From Eutreptiella sp. 'Long Island Sound 2002' (taxonomy: Eukaryota; Euglenozoa; Euglenophyceae; Eutreptiales; Eutreptiaceae), in NCBI GenBank assembly GCA_964036045.1, contig OZ038398.1:29008309-29072308 (forward strand): a DNA stretch of 64,000 bases, written 5' to 3'. How positions within the stretch are numbered: position 1 is the stretch's first letter; every line of letters begins with the position of its first letter. A model generated the notes under the pieces. The model saw nothing but the letters and a program-made list of their open reading frames with translations. It was not told the origin of the DNA and searched no databases. Shown piece after piece: positions 43,101-58,000 of this stretch. A program made the position numbers and the translations under genes.

Positions 43101-46100
43101 CATGGGGACATCCATGGGGACATCAATGGGGACATCCATGGGGACATCCATGGGGACATCCATGGGGACATCAATGGGGACATCCGTGGGGACATCCATG
43201 GGGACATCAATGCGGACATCCATGGGGACATCTGTGGGGACATCAATGGGGACATCAATGGGGACATCCATGGGGACATCCATGGGGACATCCATGGGGA
43301 CATCAATGGGGACATCCATGGGGACATCCGTGGGGACATCCATGGGGACATCCATGGGGACATCCATGGGGACATCCATGGGGACATCCGTGGGGACATC
43401 CATGGGGACATCAATGCGGACATCCATGGGGACATCTGTGGGGACATCAATGGGGACATCAATGGGGACATCCATGGGGACATCCATGGGGACATCCATG
43501 GGGACATCCATGGGGACATCCATGGGGACATCAATGGGGACATCAATGGGGACATCCGTGGGGACATCCATGGGGACATCAATGCGGACATCAATGGGGA
43601 CATCAATGGGGACATCCATGGGGACATCCATGGGGACATCCATGGGGACATCAATGGGGACATCAATGGGGACATCCGTGGGGACATCCATGGGGACATC
43701 CATGGGGACATTCATGGGGACATCCATGGGGACATCCATGGGGACATCCATGGGGACATCCATGGGGACATCCATGGGGACATCCATGGGGACATCAATG
43801 GGGACATCCGTGGGGACATCCATGGGGACATCCATGGGGACATCCATGGGGACATCCATGGGGACATCCATGGGGACATCCATGGGGACATCCATGGGGG
43901 CATCCATGGGGACATCCATGGGGACATCCATGGGGACATCAATGGGGACATCCATGGGGACATCAAGGGGGACATCAATGGGGACATCCATGGGGACATC
44001 AATGGGGACTTCCATGGGGACATCCATGGGGACATCCATGGGGACATCCATGGGGACATCAATGGGGACATCAATGGGGACATCAATGGGGACATCAATG
44101 GGGACATCCATGGGGACATCAATGGGGACATCCGTGGGGACATCCATGGGGACAGCAATGGGGACATCAATGGGGACATCCATGGGGACATCAATGGGGA
44201 CATCCATGGGGACATCCATGGGGACATCCATGGGGACATCCATGGGGACATCCATGGGGACATCAATGGGGACATCCATGGGGACATCCATGGGGACATC
44301 CATGGGGACATCCATGGGGACATCCATGGGGACATCCATGGGGACATCCATGGGGACATCCATGGGGACATCAATGGGGACATCAATGGGGACATCAATG
44401 GGGACATCCATGGGGACATCCATGGGGACATCCATGGGGACATCAATGGGGACATCCATGGGGACATCCATGGGGACATCCATGGGGACATCCATGGGGA
44501 CATCCATGGGGACATCAATGGGGACATCCATGGGGACATCCATGGGGACATCCATGGGGCCATCCATGGGGACATCCATGGGGACATCAATGGGGACATC
44601 AATGGGGACATCAATGGGGACATCCATGGGGACATCCATGGGGACATCCATGGGGACATCCATGGGGACATCCATGGGGACATCCAGGGGGACATCCATG
44701 GGGACATCCATGGGGACATCCATGGGGACATCCATGGGGACATCAATGGGGACATCCATGGGGACATCCATGGGGACATCCATGGGGACATCCATGGGGA
44801 CATCCATGGGGACATCCAGGGGGACATCCATGGGGACATCCATGGGGACATCCATGGGGACATCCATGGGGACATCAATGGGGACATCCATGGGGACATC
44901 CATGGGGACATCAATGGGGACATCCATGGGGACATCAATGGGGACATCAATGGGGACATCCATGGGGACATCCATGGGGACATCCATGGGGACATCAATG
45001 GTGACATCAATGGGGACATCCATGGGGACATCCATGGGGACATCCATGGGGACATCCATGGGGACATCCAGGGGGACATCCATGGGGACATCCATGGGGA
45101 CATCCATGGGGACATCAATGGGGACATCAATGGGGACATCCATGGGGACATCCATGGGGACATCCATGGGGACATCCATGGGGACATCCATGGGGACATC
45201 CAGGGGGACATCCATGGGGACATCCATGGGGACATCCATGGGGACATCCATGGGGACATCCATGGGGACATCCATGGGGACATCCATGGGGACATCAATG
45301 GGGACATCCATGGGGACATCAATGGGGACATCAATGGGGACATCCATGGGGACATCCATGGGGACATCCATGGGGACATCAATGGGGACATCAATGGGGA
45401 CATCCATGGGGACATCCATGGGGACATCCATGGGGACATCCATGGGGACATCCATGGGGACATCCAGGGGGACATCCATGGGGACATCCATGGGGACATC
45501 CATGGGGACATCCATGGGGACATCAATGGGGACATCCATGGGGACATCCATGGGGACATCCATGGGGACATCCATGGGGACATCCATGGGGACATCCATG
45601 GGGACATCCATGGGGACATCCATGGGGACATCCATGGGGACATCAATGGGGACATCAATGGGGACATCCATGGGGACATCCATGGGGACATCCATGGGGA
45701 CATCAATGGGGACATCCATGGGGACATCCATGGGGACATCCATGGGGACATCAATGGGGACATCCGTGGGGACATCCATGGGGACATCCATGGGGACATC
45801 AATGGGGACATCCATGGGGACATCCATGGGGACATCCATGGGGACATCAATGGGGACATCAATGGGGACATCCATGGGGACTTCCATGGGGACATCCATG
45901 GGGACATCCATGGCGACATCCATGGGGACATCCATGGGGACATCAATGGGGACATCAATGGGGACATCAATGGGGACATCCATGGGGACATCCATGGGGA
46001 CATCCATGGGGACATCAATGGGGACATCCATGGGGACATCCATGGGGACATCCATGGGGACAGCAATGGGGACATCCATGGGGACACCCATGGGGACATC

Positions 46101-47940
46101 TATGGGGACATCCATGGGGACATCCATGGGGACAGCAATGGGGACATCCATGGGGACATCCATGGGGACATCCATGGGGACATCCATGGGGACATCCATG
46201 GGGACATCCATGGGGACACCCATGGGGACATCCATGGGGACATCCATGGGGACATCCATGGGGACATCCATGGGGACATCCATGGGGACATCAATGGGGA
46301 CTTCCATGGGGACATCCATGGGGACTTCCATGGGGACACCCATGGGGACATCCATGGGGACATCCTTGGGGACATCCATGGGGACATCCATGGGGACATC
46401 CATGGGGACATCAATGGGGACATCAATGGGGACATCAATGGGGACATCCATGGGGACATCCATGGGGACATCCGTGGGGACATCCATGGGGACATCCATG
46501 GGGACATCAATGGGGACATCCATGGGGACATCCATGGGGACATCCATGGGGACATCCATGGGGACATCCACGGGGACATCCATGGGGACATCCATGGGGA
46601 CATCCATGGGGACATCCATGGGGACATCCATGGGGACATCCATGGGGACATCCATGGGGACATCCATGGGGACATCCATGGGGACATCCATGGGGACATC
46701 AATGGGGACATCAATGGGGACATCCATGGGGACATCAATGGGGACATCCATGGGGACATCCATGGGGACATCCGTGGGGACATCAATGGGGACATCCATG
46801 GGGACATCCATGGGGACATCCATGGGGACATCCATGGGGACATCCATGGGGACATCCATGGGGACATCCATGGGGACATCCATGGGGACACCCATGGGGA
46901 CATCCATGGGGACATCCATGGGGACATCCATGGGGACATCCATGGGGACATCCATGGGGACATCCATGGGGACATCCATGGGGACATCCATGGGGACATC
47001 CATGGGGACATCCATGGGGACATCCATGGGGACATCCATGGGGACATCAATGGGGACATCCATGGGGACATCCATGGGGACATCCATGGGGACATCCATG
47101 GGGACATCCATGGGGACATCCATGGGGACATCAATGGGGACATCCATGGGGACATCCATGGGGACATCCATGGGGACATCAATGGGGACATCCATGGGGA
47201 CATCCATGGGAACATCCATGGGGACATCCATGGGGACATCCATGGGGACATCCATGGGGACATCCATGGGGACATCCATGGGGACATCCATGGGGACATC
47301 CATGGGGACATCAATGGGGACATCCATGGGGACATCAATGGGGACATCCATGGGGACATCCATGGGGACATCAATGGGGACATCCATGGGGACATCCATG
47401 GGGACATCCATGGGGACATCAATGGGGACATCCGTGGGGACATCCATGGGGACATCAATGCGGACATCCATGGGGACATCTGTGGGGACATCAATGGGGA
47501 CATCAATGGGGACATCCATGGGGACATCCATGGGGACATCCATGGGGACATCAATGGGGACATCCATGGGGACATCCGTGGGGACATCCATGGGGACATC
47601 CATGGGGACATCCATGGGGACATCCATGGGGACATCCGTGGGGACATCCATGGGGACATCAATGCGGACATCCATGGGGACATCTGTGGGGACATCAATG
47701 GGGACATCAATGGGGACATCCATGGGGACATCCATGGGGACATCCATGGGGACATCCATGGGGACATCCATGGGGACATCAATGGGGACATCAATGGGGA
47801 CATCCGTGGGGACATCCATGGGGACATCAATGCGGACATCAATGGGGACATCAATGGGGACATCCATGGGGACATCCATGGGGACATCCATGGGGACATC
47901 AATGGGGACATCAATGGGGACATCCATGGGGACATCCATG
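40136..47940 (+). repeat. ~4.2-kb tandem duplication
   Basis: 40136-43700 recurs at about 43750-47940. CATCAAGGGG (40349/43961) and GGGGCCATCC (40943/44555) match at 3612 bp; ATCCGTGG (41526/45762) and the CACCCATGG then CTATGG pair (about 41850/46086) match at 4236 bp; ATCTGTGG (43434/47682) matches at 4248 bp. The growth of the offset by 624 bp between the second and third markers is explained by an internal expansion in the second copy (see 44681-45472). The two copies together span nearly 8 kb. Confidence 0.9.
44681..45472 (+). repeat. Local 384-bp amplification
   Basis: The variant CATCCAGGGGGAC occurs once in the first ~4.2-kb copy (41069) but five times in the second: 44681, 44813, 45065, 45197 and 45461. 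The spacings 132, 252, 132, 264 show a 384-bp (32-unit) block repeated about twice, with a 396-bp step at the end. Confidence 0.88.
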
Positions 47941-49500
47941 GGGACATCAATGGGGACATCCATGGGGACATCCATGGGGACATCCATGGGGACATCAATG
48001 CGGACATCCATGGGGACATCCATGGGGACATCCATGGGGACATCCATGGGGACATCAATGGGGACATCCATGGGGACATCCATGGGGACATGCATGGGGA
48101 CATTCATGGGGACATCCATGGGGAGATTCATGGGGACATCCATGGGGACATCCATGGGGACATCCATGGGGACATCCATGGGGACATCCATGGGGACATC
48201 CATGGGGACATCCATGGGGACATCCATGGGGACATCCATGGGGACATCCATGGGGACATCCATGGGGACATCCATGGGGACATCCATGGGGACATCCATG
48301 GGAACATCCATGGGGACATCCATGGGGACATCAATGGGGACATCCATGGGGACATCAATGGGAACATCCATGGGGACATCCATGGGGACATCCATGGGGA
48401 CATCAATGGGGACATCCATGGGGACATCCATGGGGACATCCATGGGGACATCAATGGGGACATCCATGGGGACATCCATGGGGACATCAATGGGGACATC
48501 CATGGGGACATCAATGGGGACATCCATGGGGACATCCATGGGGACATCCATGGGGACATCAATGGGGACATCCATGGGGACATCCATGGGGACATCTGTG
48601 GGGACATCCATGGGGACATCCATGGGGACATCCATGGGGACATCAATGGGGACATCAATGGGGACATCCATGGGGACATCCATGGGGACATCCATGGGGA
48701 CATCCATGGGGACATCCATGGGGACATCCATGGGGACATCAATGGGGACATCCATGGGGACATCCATGGGGACATCCATGGGGACATCCATGGGGACATC
48801 CATGGGGACATCCATGGGAACATCCATGGGGACATCCATGGGGACATCAATGGGGACATCCATGGGGACATCAATCCGGACATCCATGGGGACATCCATG
48901 GGGACATCCATGGGGACATCAATGGGGACATCAATGGGGACATCCATGGGGACATCCATGGGGACATCAATGGGGACATCCATGGGGACATCCATGGGGA
49001 CATCCATGGGGACATCAATGCGGACATCCATGGGGACATCCATGGGGACATCCATGGGGACATCCATGGGGACATCAATGGGGACATCCATGGGGACATC
49101 CATGGGGACATCCATGGGGACATTCATGGGGACATCCATGGGGAGATTCATGGGGACATCCATGGGGACATCCATGGGGACATCCATGGGGACATCCATG
49201 GGGACATCCATGGGGACATCCATGGGGACATCCATGGGGACATCCATGGGGACATCCATGGGGACATCCATGGGGACATCCATGGGGACATCCATGGGGA
49301 CATCCATGGGGACATCCATGGGAACATCCATGGGGACATCCATGGGGACATCAATGGGGACATCCATGGGGACATCAATGGGGACATCCATGGGGACATC
49401 CATGGGGACATCCATGGGGACATCAATGGGGACATCCATGGGGACATCCATGGGGACATCCATGGGGACATCAATGGGGACATCCATGGGGACATCCATG
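47870..49500 (+). repeat. Higher-order duplication, offset 1020 bp
   Basis: 47870-48480 recurs at 48890-49500 at an offset of 1020 bp (85 units). Markers include CAATGCGG (47997/49017), CATTCATGG (48101/49121), GGGAGATTCATGG (48122/49142) and GGAACATCC (48301/49321). CATGCATGG at 48089 is not shared, nor is the odd unit CATCAATCCGGA near 48871, so some change postdates the duplication. Confidence 0.88.
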
Positions 49501-50836
49501 GGGACATCAATGGGGACATCAATGGGGACATCCATGGGGACATCCATGGGGACATCCATGGGGACATCAATGGGGACATCCATGGGGACATCCATGGGGA
49601 CATCCATGGGGACATCAATGGGGACATCCATGGGGACATCCATGGGGACATCCATGGGGACATCCATGGGGACATCCATGGGGACATCAATGGGGACATC
49701 AATGGGGACATCAATGGGGACATCAATGGGGACATCCATGGGGACATCAATGGGGACATCCATGGGGACATCCATGGGGACATCCATGGGGACATCCATG
49801 GGGACATCAATGGGGACATCCATGGGGACATCAATGGGGACATCCATGGGGACATCCATGGGGACATCCATGGGGACATCAATGGGGACATCCATGGGGA
49901 CATCCATGGGGACATCAATGGGGACATCCATGGGGACATCCATGGGGACATCAATGGGGACATCCGTGGGGACATCCATGGGGACATCCATGGGGACATC
50001 CATGGGGACATCCATGGGGACATCCATGGGGACATCCATGGGGACATCCATGGGGACATCCATGGGGACATCAATGGGGACATCCATGGGGACATCAATG
50101 GGGACATCCATGGGGACATCCATGGGGACAGCAATGGCGACATCCATGGGGACATCCATGGGGACATCTATGGGGACAGCAATGGGGACATCAATGGGGA
50201 CATCCATGGGGACATCCATGGGGACAGCAATGGGGACATCAATGGGGACATCCATGGGGACAGCAATGGGGACATCAATGGGGACATCCATGGGGACAGC
50301 AATGTGGACATCAATGGGGACATCCATGGGGACATCCATGGGGACATCCATGGGGACATCCATGGGGACATCAATGGGGACATCAATGGGGACATCCATG
50401 GGGACATCAATGGGGACATCCATGGGGACATCCATGGGGACATCCATGGGGACATCCATGGGGACATCCATGGGGACATCCATGGGGACATCCATGGGGA
50501 CATCCATGGGGACATCCATGGGGACATCCATGGGGACATCCATGGGGACATCCATGGGGACATCCATGGGGACATCCGTGGGGACATCCATGGGGACATC
50601 CATGGGGACATCCATGGGGACATCCATGGGGACATCCATGGGGACATCCATGGGGACATCAATGGGGACATCCATGGGGACATCCATGGGGACATCCATG
50701 GGGACATCCATGGGGACATCAATGGGGACATCAATGGGGACATCCATGGGGACATCAATGGTGACATCAATGGGGACATCCATGGGGACAGCAATGGGGA
50801 CATCCATGGGGACATCAATGGGGACATCCATGGGGA

Positions 50837-53350
50837 CAGCAATGGGGACATCAATGGGGACATCCATGGGGACATCCATGGGGACATCCATGGGGACATC
50901 CATGGGGACATCAATGGGGACATCCGTGGGGACATCAATGGGGACATCAATGGGGACATCCATGGGGACATCCATGGGGACATCAATGGGGACATCCATG
51001 GGGACATCAATGGGGACATCAATGGGGACATCCATGGGGACATCCATGGGGACATCCATGGGGACATCCATGGGGACATCCATGGGGACATCCATGGGGA
51101 CATCCATGGGGACATCAATGGGGACATCCATGGGGACATCCATGGGGACATCCATGGGGACATCCATGGGGACATCCATGGGGACATCCATGGGGACATC
51201 AATGGGGACATCCATGGGGACATCCATGGGGACATCCGTGGGGACATCCGTGGGGACATCCATGGGGACATCCATGGGGACATCCATGGGGACATCCATG
51301 GGGACAGCAATGGGGACATCCATGGGGACATCCATGGGGACATCCATGGGGACATCCATGGGGACATCAATGGGGACATCCATGGGGACATCCATGGGGA
51401 CATCCATGGGGACATCCGTGGGGACATCAATGGGGACATCCATGGGGACATCAATGGGGACATCCATGGGGACATCCATGGGGACATCCATGGGGACATC
51501 CATGGGGACATCCATGGGGACATCCATGGGGACATCCATGGGGACATCCATGGGGACATCCATGGGGACATCCATGGGGACATCAATGGGGACATCCATG
51601 GGGACATCAATGGGGACATCCATGGGGACATCCATGGGGACATCCATGGGGACATCCATGGGGACATCCATGGGGACATCCATGGGGACATCCATGGGGA
51701 CATCCATGGGGACATCCATGGGGACATCCATGGGGACATCCATGGGGACATCCATGGGGACATCCATGGGGACATCCATGGGGACATCCATGGGGACATC
51801 CATGGGGACATCCATGGGGACATCCATGGGGACATCCATGGGGACATCAATGGGGACATCCATGGGGACATCCATGGGGACATCAATGGGGACATCAATG
51901 GGGACATCAATGGGGACATCCATGGGGACATCCATGGGGACATCCATGGGGACATCCATGGGGACATCCATGGGGACATCCATGGGGACATCCATGGGGA
52001 CATCCATGGGGCCATCCATGTGGCCATCCATGGGGACATCCATGGGGACATCCATGGGGACATCCATGGGGACATCAATGGGGACATCCATGGGGACATC
52101 CATGGGGACATCCATGGGGACATCAATGGGGACATCCATGGGGACATCAATGGGGACATCCATGGGGACATCCATGGGGACATCCATGGGGACATCCATG
52201 GGGACATCCATGGGGACATCCATGGGGACATCCATGGGGACATCCATGGGGACATCCATGGGGACATCCATGGGGACATCCATGGGGACATCCATGGGGA
52301 CATCCATGGGGACATCCATGGGGACATCAATGGGGACATCCATGGGGACATCAATGGGGACATCCATGGGGACATCCATGGGGACATCCATGGGGACATC
52401 CATGGGGACATCCATGGGGACATCAATGGGGACATCCATGGGGACATCAATGGGGACATCCATGGGGACATCAATGGGGACATCCATGGGGACATCCATG
52501 GGGACATCCATGGGGACATCCATGGGGACATCAATGGGGACATCCATGGGGACATCCATGGGGACATCCATGGGGACATCCGTGGGGACATCCATGGGGA
52601 CATCCATGGGGACATCCATGGGGACATCCATGGGGACATCCATGGGGACATCAATGGGGACATCCATGGGGACATCCATGGGGACATCCATGGGGACATC
52701 CATGGGGACATCAATGGGGACATCCATGGGGACATCCATGGGGACATCCATGGGGACATCCATGGGGACATCAATGGGGACATCAATGGGGACATCCATG
52801 GGGACATCCACGGGGACATCCATGGGGACATCCATGGGGACATCCATGGGGACATCCATGGGGACATCAATGGGGACATCAATGGGGACATCCATGGGGA
52901 CAGCAATGGGGACATCAATGGGGACATCCATGGGGACATCCATGGGGACATCCATGGGGACATCCATGGGGTAATCAATGGGGACATCCGTGGGGACATC
53001 AATGGGGACATCAATGGGGACATCCATGGGGACATCCATGGGGACATCAATGGGGACATCCATGGGGACATCAATGGGGACATCAATGGGGACATCCATG
53101 GGGACATCCATGGGGACATCCATGGGGACATCCATGGGGACATCCATGGGGACATCAATGGGGACATCCATGGGGACATCCATGGGGACATCCATGGGGA
53201 CATCCATGGGGACATCCATGGGGACATCCATGGGGACATCCATGGGGACATCCATGGGGACATCCATGGGGACATCCATGGGGACATCCGTGGGGACATC
53301 CATGGGGACATCCATGGGGACATCCATGGGGACATCCATGGGGACATCCA
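50837..53350 (+). repeat. Higher-order duplication, offset 2052-2064 bp
   Basis: About 50837-51290 recurs at 52901-53350. CAGCAATGG (50837/52901) and CATCCGTGG (50921/52985) sit 2064 bp apart; a later CATCCGTGG (51233/53285) sits 2052 bp apart, one unit fewer. The TAA at 52972 in the second copy is a private change. The 2064-bp figure equals the left-domain offset, but the markers differ, so I treat this as coincidence. Confidence 0.82.
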
Positions 53351-53752
53351 TGGGGACATCAATGGGGACATCCATGGGGACATCCATGGGGACATCCATG
53401 GGGACATCCATGGGGACATCAATGGGGACATCCATGGGGACATCCATGGGGACATCCATGGGGACATCCGTGGGGACATCCATGGGGACATCCATGGGGA
53501 CATCAATGGGGACATCCATGGGGACATCCATGGGGACATCCATGGGGACATCCATGGGGACATCCATGGGGACAACCATGGGGACATCCATGGGGACATC
53601 CATGGGGACATCCATGGGGACATCCATGGGGACATCAATGGGGACATCCATGGGGACATCCATGGGGACATCCATGGGGACATCCATGGGGACATCCATG
53701 GGGACATCCATGGGGACATCCATGGGGACATCCATGGGGACATCCATGGGGA

Positions 53753-53763
53753 CATCCTGGGGA
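53753..53763 (+). other. Phase break -1
   Basis: The unit CATCCTGGGGA is 11 bases long; unit starts return from 5 to 4 modulo 12. Confidence 0.95.
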
Positions 53764-54927
53764 CATCCATGGGGACATCCATGGGGACATCCATGGGGAC
53801 ATCCATGGGGACATCAATGGGGACATCCATGGGGACATCCATGGGGACATCCATGGGGACATCAATGGGGACATCAATGGGGACATCCATGGGGACATCC
53901 ATGGGGACATCAATGGGGACATCCATGGGGACATCCATGGGGACATCCATGGGGACATCCATGGGGACATCCATGGGGCCATCCATGGGGCCATCCATGG
54001 GGACATCCATGGGGACATCCATGGGGACATCCATGGGGACATCAATGGGGACATCCATGGGGACATCAATGGGGACATCCATGGGGACTTCCATGGGGAC
54101 ATCCATGGGGACATCAATGGGGACATCCATGGGGCCATCCATGGGGACATCCATGGGGACATCCATGGGGACATCCATGGGGACATCCATGGGGACATCC
54201 ATGGGGACATCAATGGGGACATCCATGGGGACTTCCATGGGGACATCCATGGGGACATCAATGGGGACATCCATGGGGACATCCATGGGGACATCCATGG
54301 GGACATCAATGGGGACATCCATGGGGACATCCATGGGGACATCAATGGGGACATCAATGGGGACATCCATGGGGACATCCATGGGGACATCCATGGGGAC
54401 ATCCATGGGGACATCCATGGGGACATCAATGGGGACATCCATGGGGACATCCATGGGGACATCAATGGGGACATCAATGGGGACATCCATGGGGACATCC
54501 ATGGGGACATCCATGGGGACATCAATGGGGACATCCATGGGGACATCCATGGGGACATCCATGGGGACATGCATGGGGACATGCATGGGGACATCCATGG
54601 GGACATCCATGGGGACATCAATGGGGACATCCATGGGGACATCCATGGGGACATCCATGGGGACATCCATGGGGACATCCATGGGGACTTCCATGGGGAC
54701 ATCCATGGGGACATCAATGGGGACATCAATGGGGACATCCATGGGGACATCCATGGGGACATCCATGGGGACATCCATGGGGACATCCATGGGGACATCA
54801 ATGGGGACATCAATGGGGACATCCATGGGGACATCAATGGGGACATCAATGGGGACATCAATGGGGACATCCATGGGGACATCAATGGGGACATCCGTGG
54901 GGACATCCATGGGGACATCCATGGGGA

Positions 54928-54938
54928 CATCATGGGGA
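54928..54938 (+). other. Phase break -1
   Basis: The unit CATCATGGGGA is 11 bases long; unit starts move from 4 to 3 modulo 12. It lies just left of the 2281-bp duplication. Confidence 0.95.
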
Positions 54939-55039
54939 CATCAATGGGGACATCCATGGGGACATCCATGGGGACATCAATGGGGACATCAATGGGGACA
55001 TCCATGGGGACATCAATGGGGACATCCGTGGGGACATCC

Positions 55040-58000
55040 ATGGGGACATCCATGGGGACATCCATGGGGACATCCGTGGGGACATCCATGGGGACATCAA
55101 TGGGGACATCCATGGGGACATCCATGGGGACATCCATGGGGACATCCATGGGGACATCAATGGGAACATCCATGGGGACATCCATGCAGACATCCATGGG
55201 GACATCCATGGGGACATCCATGGGGACATCCATGGGGACATCCATGGGGACATCAATGGGGACATCCATGGGGACATCCATGGGGACATCCATGGGGACA
55301 TCCGTGGGGACATCCATGGGGACATCAATGGGGACATCCATGGGGACATCCATGGGGACATCCATGGGGACATCCATGGGGACATCCATGGGGACATCCA
55401 TGGGGACTTCCATGGGGACATCAATGGGGACATCCATGGGGACATCCATGGGGACTTCCATGGGGACATCAATGGGGACATCCATGGGGACATCAATGGG
55501 GACATCCATGGGGACATCCATGGGGACATCAATGGGGACATCCATGGGGACATTCATGGGGACATCCGTGGGGACATCCATGGGGACATCCATGGGGACA
55601 TCCATGGGGACATCCATGGGGACATCCATGGGGACTTCCATGGGGACATCAATGGGGACATCCATGGGGACATCAATGGGGACATCCATGGGGACATCAA
55701 TGGGGACATCCATGGGGACATCCATGGGGACATCCATGGGGACATCAATGGGGACATCCATGGGGACATCCATGGGGACTTCCATGGGGACATCAATGGG
55801 GACATCCATGGGGACATCAATGGGGACATCCATGGGGACAGCAATGGGGACATCAATGGGGACATCCATGGGGACATCCATGGGGACATCCATGGGGACA
55901 TCCATGGGGACATCCATGGGGACATCAATGGGGACATCCATGGGGACATCAATGGGGACATCCATGGGGACATCCATGGGGACATCCATGGGGACATCCA
56001 TGGGGACATCCATGGGGACATCCATGGGGACATCCATGGGGACATCCATGGGGACATCCATGGGGACATCAATGGGGACATCCATGGGGACATCCATGGG
56101 GACATCAATGGGGACATCCATGGGGACATCCATGGGGACATCCATGGGGACATCAATGGGGACATCCATGGGGACATCCATGGGGACATCCATGGGGACA
56201 TCCATGGGGACATCCATGGGGACATCCATGGGGACATCCATGGGGACATCCATGGGGACATCCATGGGGACATCCATGGGGACATCCATGGGGACATCCA
56301 TGGGGACATCCATGGGGACATCAATGGGGACATCCATGGGGACATCCATGGGGACATCCATGGGGACATCAATGGGGACATCCATGGGGACCTCCATGGG
56401 GACATCAATGGGGACATCCATGGGGACATCCATGGGGACATCCATGGGGACATCCATGGGGACATCAATGGGGACATCCATGGGGACATCCATGGGGACA
56501 TCAATGGGGACATCCATGGGGACATCCATGGGGACATCCATGGGGACATCCATGGGGACATCAATGGGGACATCCATGGGGACATCCATGGGGACATCCA
56601 TGGGGACTTCAATGGGGACATCAATGGGGACATCAATGGGGACATCAATGGGGACATCCATGGGGACAGCAATGGGGACATCAATGGGGACATCCATGGG
56701 GACATCCATGGGGACAGCAATGGGGACATCAATGGGGACATCCATGGGGACAGCAATGGGGACATCAATGGGGACATCCATGGGGACATCCATGGGGACA
56801 TCAATGGGGACATCAATGGGGACATCCATGGGGACAGCAATGGGGACATCCATGGGGGACATCCATGGGGACATCCCTGGGGACATCAATGGGGACATCC
56901 ATGGGGACATCCATGGGGACATCCATGGGGACATCAATGGGGACATCCATGGGGACATCCATGGGGACATCCATGGGGACATCAATGGGGACATCCATGG
57001 GGACATCCATGGGGACATCAATGGGGACTTCCATGGGGACATCAATGGGGACATCCATGGGGACATCCATGGGGACTTCCATGGGGACATCAATGGGGAC
57101 ATCCATGGGGACATCCATGGGGACATCAATGGGGACATCCATGGGGACATCCATGGGGACATCCATGGGGACATCCGTGGGGACATCCATGGGGACATCC
57201 ATGGGGACATCCATGGGGACATCCATGGGGACATCCATGGGGACATCCATGGGGACATCAATGGGGACATCAATGGGGACATCAATGGGGACATCAATGG
57301 GGACATCCATGGGGACATCCATGGGGACATCCATGGGGACATCCATGGGGACATCCGTGGGGACATCCATGGGGACATCAATGGGGACATCCATGGGGAC
57401 ATCCATGGGGACATCCATGGGGACATCCATGGGGACATCAATGGGAACATCCATGGGGACATCCATGCAGACATCCATGGGGACATCCATGGGGACATCC
57501 ATGGGGACATCCATGGGGACATCCATGGGGACATCAATGGGGACATCCATGGGGACATCCATGGGGACATCCATGGGGACATCCGTGGGGACATCCATGG
57601 GGACATCAATGGGGACATCCATGGGGACATCCATGGGGACATCCATGGGGACATCCATGGGGACATCCATGGGGACATCCATGGGGACTTCCATGGGGAC
57701 ATCAATGGGGACATCCATGGGGACATCCATGGGGACTTCCATGGGGACATCAATGGGGACATCCATGGGGACATCAATGGGGACATCCATGGGGACATCC
57801 ATGGGGACATCAATGGGGACATCCATGGGGACATTCATGGGGACATCCGTGGGGACATCCATGGGGACATCCATGGGGACATCCATGGGGACATCCATGG
57901 GGACATCCATGGGGACTTCCATGGGGACATCAATGGGGACATCCATGGGGACATCAATGGGGACATCCATGGGGACATCAATGGGGACATCCATGGGGAC

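Larger units (their letters stand above)
36361..53756 (+). repeat. 12-bp satellite, right domain, part 2
   Basis: 17.4 kb of the same array, shifted by +1 relative to part 1 (unit starts congruent to 5 modulo 12). Forward frames read MGTS almost without interruption until TAA at 52972 (GGGGTAATCAATGG). Special variants here include CATCAAGGGGGAC, CATCCAGGGGGAC, ACATCTGTGG, CAATGCGG and GAGATTCATGG. It holds the 216, ~4200, 1020 and 2064-bp duplications. No gene-like sequence was seen. Confidence 0.99.

Noticed and set aside
36330-53747. 5,805-codon reverse open frame and the matching 5,534-codon forward frame
   Set aside because: Overlapping giant frames on both strands with the same repeat content cannot both be genes, and neither shows codon or amino-acid features beyond the satellite.
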